Source: Epinephelus fuscoguttatus (Eukaryota > Chordata > Actinopteri > Perciformes > Serranidae). Taken from it: DNA of 64,000 bases. Position 1 is the stretch's first letter. Each line of letters starts with the position of its first letter. Under the pieces are notes generated by a model that was given only the letters and a program-made list of their open reading frames with translations, had not been told where the DNA came from and did no database searches. Positions 56,301-64,000 of the stretch are shown here, piece after piece. Location: assembly GCF_011397635.1 (NCBI RefSeq), contig NC_064769.1, positions 22,027,207 to 22,091,206 on the forward strand. Reading direction: 5' to 3'. The translations under genes were made by a program, and so were the position numbers.

Positions 56301-59300
56301 CCACTTTCACGCACAGGCACTGAATCGGACACTTGCACAGCATGTGCTGGAACAATGATCCTGGAGTTTGCTGCCCTCAGCAGACTGTCAGGAGAGTCTG
56401 TGTTTGAGGTATTACTTCCCTCTACCTCTCAAGAGATAAGACTCTTTATGATTGTTTTGTTTTGCTCTTATTGTGAAATGACTGAGATATAATAGAGTGC
56501 AGTTGTTTTCTTAGAAATTATAGCTGGCTATAACTGATGCCAGTTCAGGATGAAATCATACTGTATATGAATGACTTAACTGTTTTTTACCAGAAGCATT
56601 TTAATGATGTGATGCTCATTGTTTTACAGGAACATGCAAGGAAGGCGCTGGATGTCCTCTGGCAGAGGAGACAGAGGGGAAGTGACTTGGTGGGGACTGT
56701 CATCAATATCCATAATGAAGAATGGGTCCGGAGGGGTGAGGCAAAACTTTCATATTGACAAGAGACTGAATGTGAACCACACCTTCATTAATATAGGCCT
56801 ATATTTTATCTACAAGTGCACATCACACACTGAGCGAGCCGCCTGTTAATGATGCTGTCGGCAAAGCAGTAATGATTGTGCTAATGGGCATGTAGGTACT
56901 GACATGTTTCAGATGATACGTCATGTTTGTAGTCGACCAATGAAGATGAGTTTACATATCACCTTGGGTTCGTCCTTCACCTTCTCAAAATGATCCCACA
57001 CTTTGGATTTCCTTCCCGACGTGTTATTATTAATCACCAAATCATATTTAAAATGCAGCTGAAATGTGTGGCACTTTGTACTGTGCATTATGTACATTCC
57101 ACATTTTATTACAAAACATAAAAACCCCCTTAATAAAAGTTAACAAACAAATAAACAATCTCCCATGTTCTAAACTAATGACAGCTGGCGTGAGTGTGTG
57201 TGAAGGCAGCTGTAGACTTGTACCAGTAATGCTCATGCGAGTCTGAGAGCACACTTGTGTTTGTGTGTGTTTAAAAAAGAAAGAAGGAGAGCTGATGACA
57301 ATCAGAGCTGCTGGACAGTCTTGCATGCTGAAACTCTCCCCTTTTTCCTCTGGATATTTTAATAATTAATTCAGCTGACTAGTATTTCTGGTGCCAACTA
57401 GCGACGTTTAATCGACTAATTACACACATTCCTACTTAATACATGAACCATTTATAGTAATCCTCTCTCTTGTGTTTGTAGACAGTGGAGTTGGTGCTGG
57501 TATCGACTCATACTATGAATATTTGATGAAGGCCTACATTCTTCTGGGCGACAATGTTTTTCTGGAGAGGTTCAACATTGTAAGTCCTCCATCACTGCAC
57601 GCCCACATAGAAATCTATATACAAGCGTTTGGCGCCTGCTGTATTGCGCTCCCTCTTGCAACATAATTGGCTCACCACTGGCCATTTAGCTCGTACCGTT
57701 ATTGTGTGTTGAACACATTTCTCATTGTTCGCTAATTTATGTTCCATGATGTTTGTTTGTAACAGCACTACAGTGCCATTATGAAGTACATCAGTCAGCC
57801 TCCCCTGCTGCTCAACGTACACATGCACAACCCCACTGTGAGCGTGCGTAGTTGGATGGATTCACTCCTGGCATTTTTCCCCGGCTTACAGGTCAGGGAT
57901 CCTCCATTAATCACATTTACTACCATTAACACACAGTAGATAGAGTAGAAAAGGTTGCACCTGTGTCTCTGGAGTGACATTTATTTTTCCCACGCAGGTT
58001 TTGAGAGGAGATTTGAAACCAGCTATTGAGACTCATGAAATGCTTTACCAAGTCACCAAACAGCACAAGTTCCTTCCAGAGGTAAAGACTCTGCTCTCTT
58101 TGTTTATTTAATGACATATAGTAGGAAAATACAGGCAGATTAAGTTGGTTTAACACTTAATTGAGGTGGGTAATATGGATAAAATCTTCTGTCACATTTC
58201 ACAGTTATAAAAACAGTCTGTGTCCACTTCAAAAAGTACTGCATCACGATGATGTAAAAACCTTGAAATTTTAATATAATCATTAAGTAGTCCTTCTCAT
58301 TACAGCTCTGCCTGTGTTAATCTAACAGAGCCAGAAATGCTGAAGGGATAATTACGTCCGTATGAATAGTATAACACCGTCTCCACCTCTGAATATATTT
58401 TGTCACATCACCCAACCCTTATACTTGGCTAATTTCAAGTTACAATAAGACATATTCATATTAAAGTTGACAGGATAAGTATCAGCTGTTGCAAATCATC
58501 AGTTTGATATTTATGATCCTGTGCTATGATTTATTATTGTGGGAAAAAATCATGGCCTTACTCTGAATGAAATGTTACACTGAATGGAAATCTCTTGTAG
58601 CTACTCTTCTTTCACCCGTTCATTAGTAAATCTGTTCATAATATACAGAGTAGTCTTAGAAGAAGCCAGTGTCACTAACATCTTTTGCTTTCTGCAGGCT
58701 TTCACTACAGAGTTCAGAGTTCACTGGGGCCAACACCTCCTGAGACCAGAGTTTGCAGAAAGCACCTACTACCTCTATAAGGTGATTAAAAACTGGCAGG
58801 ACAGTGTCCTAGACAAACTACAGTAACCTTTCTCTGTTATAAGTAGGCTAATTAATGAAACTACTCCACTCGTGTACTGTATGCACAATTATTTTTATAG
58901 CAAACTGAATGTTCCATGTTAGATGTGTGATCGAGACTACATGATTATCCCTGCAGGCCACTGGTGACCCCTACTACCTCAGAGTGGGACAGTCCATCGT
59001 GGAAAAGCTCAATGCCTACGCCAGGGTGCCTTGCGGGTTTGCTGCTGTGCAAGATGTCCGCACTGGGACACATGAAGACAGGTACACAGATGCCGTTACA
59101 AACTTGTTTACAATGACATGTTTCATATGGAAGTGTGACATTAGAAGGTTTTTTCTGGTTAAACCTTCCTGTTGGTACATTAACCGTCGTAATGGAACAA
59201 AATATCTCTCTATTTCTGTGTGTGTGTGTAGGATGGACTCATTCTTTCTGGCTGAGATGTTTAAATACTTGTACCTGCTGTTTTCGGAGAAGAGCCAGCT

Positions 59301-62300
59301 GCCCATCGATGTTGACGACTACATCTTCACCACGGAGGCTCACCTTCTCCCTGTGTCTCTCTCCACTACCCAGCCGCCCTGTCAAAGCAACAATACGGTG
59401 AGAGCTCTCACACACATTTTTTGAGTCTCACATTGAAACAAGCTGATATTATGCTGATATGAAATGATTACTAGACAGTGTAGCTGATGACACCACTGTA
59501 ATCTGTATTTATTATTGCTGTTATTAATTTATAGCGTATATTATTGTGTAAGAATAGGACATAATGACATTCTGTGTGTGTAAAATGCTGACTGACTCTT
59601 TAAAGGGGACCTAATGTGCTCATTTTCAGGTTCATACTTGTATTTTGGGTTTCTACTAGAACATGTTTACATGCTTTAAAGGTCCAGTGTGTAGGATTAA
59701 GTGGCATCTAGCTGTGAGGTTGCAGAGCTAAAACTTCTCCCGTGTGCCAAGTGTGTAGGATAACCACGGTGGCTGACGCGAAAACATGAATGGCCCCATC
59801 TAGAGCCAGTGTTTGATTTGTATGTTCTTGGCTACTGTAGAACAATATGGTGGACTCAGTAGGAGCAGGCCCGCTCTGCATGTAGATATAAACAGCACAT
59901 TCTAAGGTAATGAAAACACAGGAAATCTTAGTTTCATGTGATTATAAACTAATGAAAACGTAGTTAGAAATATTATATACAATTTCTGACAATAGATGCC
60001 CCTAAATCCTACACACTGGACCTTTAATGTTCAAAAAACACTTCTTAAAATTCATACTGTCTGTGCTGGAACATCTGCACCCTTTGTCTTAAACGCTCCG
60101 TTTTAGTGCCTGTGTCTTTAAGCCCCCCTTTACAAAAAGCTCAGGCTGCTCTGACTGGTCAGCATTTCTGGGTCTTCCATATCTTGGTGTCTCTGCATCG
60201 TCTTTGCAGCCCAAGGATGGATTGTAATGGAGTATATCAGCATTTTTTTACCTTGAAAAATCTGAAATAAAAGCTTCTAAACACAACCATACGTGTTCCA
60301 GCAAGAATATAATCGAAAATCCAGGAGACATTAAGAAAACTGGCAATCAAGATTACATGTGTCTTGACGTTAACATGCAGCTGCATGTATTGGTGGAGGC
60401 CACATAATGTAAACACTTGCGGTAGTATGCTGAGAGCAGATGACCATATAAAGACATGTGTCAGCTCTTTGAAGCCTGAGGTTTTTGCTCACAGGGATTA
60501 CTTTTATGTATGTTTACCTACTCATGAGAAACTTTGGCCAGGTCTAATATGAGCATCTGACATTGTAACATTGTATATATGGCAGAAGATAAGGAAAAGC
60601 ACAATAGGTCCTCCATGTATAGGAGCTAAAATGTGTTATTAACTGTTAACTGTTGGTTTTGTGCTTTAGGAGACTGTTCCTGTATCTCACGAGGAAGATC
60701 TGTTCACACACTCCTGCCCCAGCATGGAGACCTTGTTCCCCAACAATCCCTCATTTGCCAAAACCATTCGGGACAGCTACAAGTACCTCACTGGGGTGGG
60801 ACGAGCCCTCCACCCCTTACCTGTCAGGTGTGTCTAGGGCTTTTGATTTTAGAGTGAAATCACTGATGAAACCCGTTTCTTATGATTACTTTGTGTTTTA
60901 ACTTGGATGTTTTTGTACTTCACAGGGAAATTGAACTGCCGCTCCATGATAATGGGATGGAGCCAGTAGAGTTCTTGAAAAGCATGGGCATTTCTCTCAC
61001 TCCACTGAATGAGGTCATGGCAGGAGACTTGGGAAGTCGGAAGGTATTGTAGTCATTTGTACTCAACATGTCATGAAGTCAAAGTAACCAGAAAGCGAAT
61101 TGTAGGTGGTAGAACAATGGAAAAAATAATGTTCTCCAGCTGGTGTTAATGGCACAATTTCAGCTTTGAGCTATGAGTTAAAGAGTTTTAGTTATTGATT
61201 TACAACCTCATTTTGTCCATTTGGCTCCACAAATGCACTCAAACAACGTGTTAAACCGTGATGTTTTTTTGTTGCTGTGAGCATGCTTTAATGGAGCAGT
61301 CAGAGCAGGTTAATTATATAACCTGCTGTTGTGCCAATTATATCTTTCAAATTGTGCAAATAACAGGGTGTCGAGCAGCATGGATTTAGAAAATTATAAG
61401 CCGCTTTAATCAAATGAGAGTGTTTTTTAAACAGATTTATTTTTCATCTTATCAGTTATGCTACACTCAATTCTGTGTTTACTTAGGCAGTAAATATGCC
61501 CCCTCCAGTATCCTGATGTTTCCAACGGTGAGGGAGAAAAGGAAATCACTCAATCGCATAAAATGGATTGCCAATGTCATTTTGCTTTTTAAACTGTTTA
61601 CAGGCATTGGGTTTAGAGCAGCATTAATTGAGTGAAAAGTGGGTCAAAGTAATGAATATATGGCTCTAAATGTAAAACAAATGCCTGGAATGTAGGTTAC
61701 TATAACAATGTCCACAAATTCCCTGTTAACCATGACAAAAGTTGAACTGATGATAGAATAATATTGTCATATAACTTCCCTCTTTTAATTTAAACATGAC
61801 TCACACATGAATTCAAATCACAGATGAATATCTTAATAGTTTTCTGAATATAAACCCTTTATAGGAGCATAAAGGAGTGTACCGGGTAAAGCTTGTGGCA
61901 GAGGTGAGCCACACGGAGGAGGAGGAGGTGGTGCCGCATGTTGTTCAGCTCATATCACCCCCGTTTCTGGGTAGGACAGTCCTCACAGCAGGACCTGCCA
62001 AGTTCGGGATGGACCTTACGAAGCAGGAGCATGGGGTGAGCTTCCAACGACTTGTGTAGCTTTCAGAAGAAACAAGTGTTCAATGATAATAACATGACCA
62101 AAAATTTTAAATATTATGAAATCACTGACTTTTCAGAGAAGTGATTATAAAAGATGGACCTTCACAAATGGGGGCCAAAACATTTACGATTTAAGGGTGC
62201 AAGGGTACACAAAAGTCAGGGTTTGGTTCATGCCCTGGTGTAGGAGTCACAGTTTGGTGTGAGTTCGGTACAGCAAAAAAAACCCAAATGCATTATGATA

Positions 62301-63834
62301 CGTTTCTTTTTATTTATTTTGAATAGATAGTAGTGCCAGAGACAAATAAAATCCTCCTGCTGGGGACGGAGGTAACATTTTGCTCACTGGCAACTTTGGT
62401 AAACTATTTTCATTTTAAAAATAAGGAACATTTTAAACACTTAGCTATCACACTGTGTGAACACTGAACAAACTCTTTCCCAAAAGTCAACAGGTCACAG
62501 CAGGGTATAAAAATGAAAAAGCATCTCTTATGTTATGAAACTGATAATTTTCAAAATACATAGAATTAAAGTTGTGCACAAGGAGGCAGGTTTAATATGC
62601 CATCCTGGTGATCGGCACATCTGGGTGATGCTGCCAAATATGAGATAGCACATTAGATCTGTTTGAATTCACTTTGTTTGGCAACACACCCTGCTTGTCT
62701 TATACACACCTCCTTCTCAGTTGCTGTTGTAGCTGACCAGGAAGGAAAGTTTTTTTTCTATCTTGGGTTGTGAAGTCATGACAACTACTGTGCCTTACCA
62801 TGCTTCTGATTGTTTTACCATGACATTGTAACCCTAACCAATCTCGCTCCTCTTGCCTAAATCTAAACCAACCAACGAAGGCAACAAGCACTTGCTAGTC
62901 AGATGGAGAGTAGGGCAGGTGATGCCTTCACAATCCTAGGAAAAAAATTGGAAACTGGGAGCCTGCAAGCTGGTCTTCCAGCTCCGCATTTCATTTAATT
63001 TGCTTGTTGGTCTAACCTTGTTATAAGTTGCTAATGGCATACACCTAAAAGTTTACAGGCTGAACTCACTCTTGTGAACTTTTGTTCCATATTACATGCA
63101 TCAGTCTACATGCCATGTGTTCTTTGGGCTTCATGCACCAGACCGTGGCTCGCTGTACTGTGAGGGTTCAGTACAAATACATAAACCCTCACAGCCCTAT
63201 AAAATCATCACAGATATTTACTGAACTGTGTAAGTTTTACCTGTCTTCTTTTTATCTCAGCACAATAACTTACAATAACACTCTTACTCCTGTGCCACAG
63301 GTTAAGGGCAGCATCGTGAAAGCCTCCCCTTACACTGCGTGCGGACCAATAGATAACACAGTGGAGCTTAAAGGGCATATTGCTCTGGCACTGCGTGGTG
63401 ACTGCATGTTCGCTGTTAAGGCTCGTCGGCTGCAGGAGGCAGGAGCCATAGGAGTCATCTTTATAGGTGAGGATGATTATCAGGGATGTTGAAACCACAT
63501 TTTTTCCTATAGTCCATCTCAAAGCTCAGACAGCAAAGATTAGAATAACTAAATATATGAAGGCTGGACCTAAAGAAATTAAATCTTTTCAAATACTCCA
63601 TTACTCTCTTTCTCAGACCACCGAGAGGGAAGCAATAGTGAGGAAACTCCCCTCTTCCAGATGGTTGGAGATGGCGACTCCACTGAAGACATCACCCTGC
63701 CGTTGGTGTTCGTGTTCAACCGCGAGGGTGCTGTGCTCACAGCAGCTCTGGAGGAACATCACAATGTGGATGTGCTGCTGCTGCCCAAAGAGAGGCAGCT
63801 GGGACATGGTGAGGAGCAGAAGGAGGAAGATTAA
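53302..63834 (+). CDS. edem3: ER degradation-enhancing mannosidase 3, 3' end uncertain
   Basis: Nineteen exons: 53302-53453, 53568-53613, 54125-54225, 55255-55294, 55431-55543, 55799-55952, 56274-56408, 56630-56735, 57482-57579, 57766-57891, 57998-58081, 58698-58781, 58957-59081, 59232-59397, 60670-60827, 60926-61043, 61865-62035, 63301-63466 and 63617-63808 (or 63834). All are in phase. A signal-like segment ([16 protein letters not shown]) precedes the GH47 domain, residues about 55-495. It carries SVFETNIR (E144, equivalent to human E147), C80 and C439 (human C83/C442), and TTEAH. A PA domain follows at about 625-760, which distinguishes EDEM3 from EDEM1/2. EDEM3 trims mannose from misfolded glycoproteins in the ER for degradation. 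Exon 19 either ends at the strong donor G|GTGAGG (63808) or reads to TAA 63834. Human EDEM3 has a further acidic tail with a KDEL-type end, so continuation beyond the window is likelier. Confidence 0.92.
59678..60025. mobile_element. Intact MITE of the AAAGGTCCAGTGT family
   Basis: Perfect 21-bp terminal inverted repeats lie at 59678-59698 (starting AAAGGTCCAGTGTGTAGG) and 60005-60025. The interior has GTGGCATCTAG and AGAGCCAGTGTTTG, as in the copy at 40838-42035. The palindromic TTTAAAGG boundary makes the exact duplication ambiguous (TA or longer). It lies in edem3 intron 14. Confidence 0.85.
62190..62350. repeat. Possible hAT remnant in edem3 intron 17
   Basis: GGGTGCAAGGGTACACAAAA, GGTTTGGTTCATGCC and GTTCGGTACAGCA resemble the end of a teleost hAT element with repeated GGTTCGGT motifs. 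Only one end is visible. Confidence 0.4.
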
Positions 63835-64000
63835 ATGATAAGGCTGGCGATATTCTATATTTTTGTTACTGTTAGCAAAACCCATAAACTGAACACCAAA
63901 ACCAGTTAGGTGCGCTTTTTTACCGTTTCCACTGTGAAAAGTTGTGGATGATACTGATGGAACTGTTCCATATCTTCCCCATTTTTGGTCCCCCCTCTGT

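Noticed and set aside
42373-64000. jak2 expected next to rcl1 by human gene order
   Set aside because: No kinase motifs (HRD, DFG) in exons were seen; this interval is fully explained by the annexin gene and edem3.

Overview
This is a 64 kb piece of vertebrate nuclear DNA, almost certainly from a spiny-rayed teleost fish. The evidence is genes split into many short exons with GT-AG introns, five proteins closely resembling vertebrate orthologues, and many teleost-type transposons (tRNA-derived SINEs, hAT and Harbinger-like MITEs, fold-back elements). There is no prokaryotic operon structure, CRISPR array or viral genome.

Layout: cdc37l1 (+, 827-8468, 7 coding exons); a repeat-rich gap; ak3 (-, 26664 down to 17975, 5 exons); a 1,056-bp head-to-head interval; rcl1 (+, 27721-42372, 9 exons) with a mir-101 hairpin at 40581-40664 in its last intron; an annexin A3-like gene (-, 49313 down to 42822, 13 coding exons) ending tail-to-tail with rcl1; a gap with the edem3 promoter; and edem3 (+, 53302 to at least 63808, 19 exons, probably continuing past the window). 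All exons were joined by hand. Reading phase is consistent across every junction, and predicted lengths (343, 223, 372, 338 and at least 778 residues) agree with the families.

The genes are housekeeping genes and do not form one pathway: an Hsp90 co-chaperone relative, a mitochondrial GTP:AMP phosphotransferase, a small-subunit rRNA processing factor, a calcium/phospholipid-binding annexin and an ER mannosidase of glycoprotein degradation. The order cdc37l1-ak3-rcl1 matches human 9p24, including the microRNA inside rcl1. The far side differs: an annexin and edem3 follow rcl1 where human has JAK2.

I found no previously undescribed multi-gene system. The most interesting points are regulatory or mobile: mir-101 in rcl1, a (GT)n tract directly at an ak3 3' splice site, perfect palindromic oestrogen-response-element sequences inside a 133-bp tandem repeat in rcl1, an rcl1 stop codon lying inside its poly(A) signal, a cluster of ACGT-core sites plus a uORF before edem3, and a repeated fold-back transposon family.
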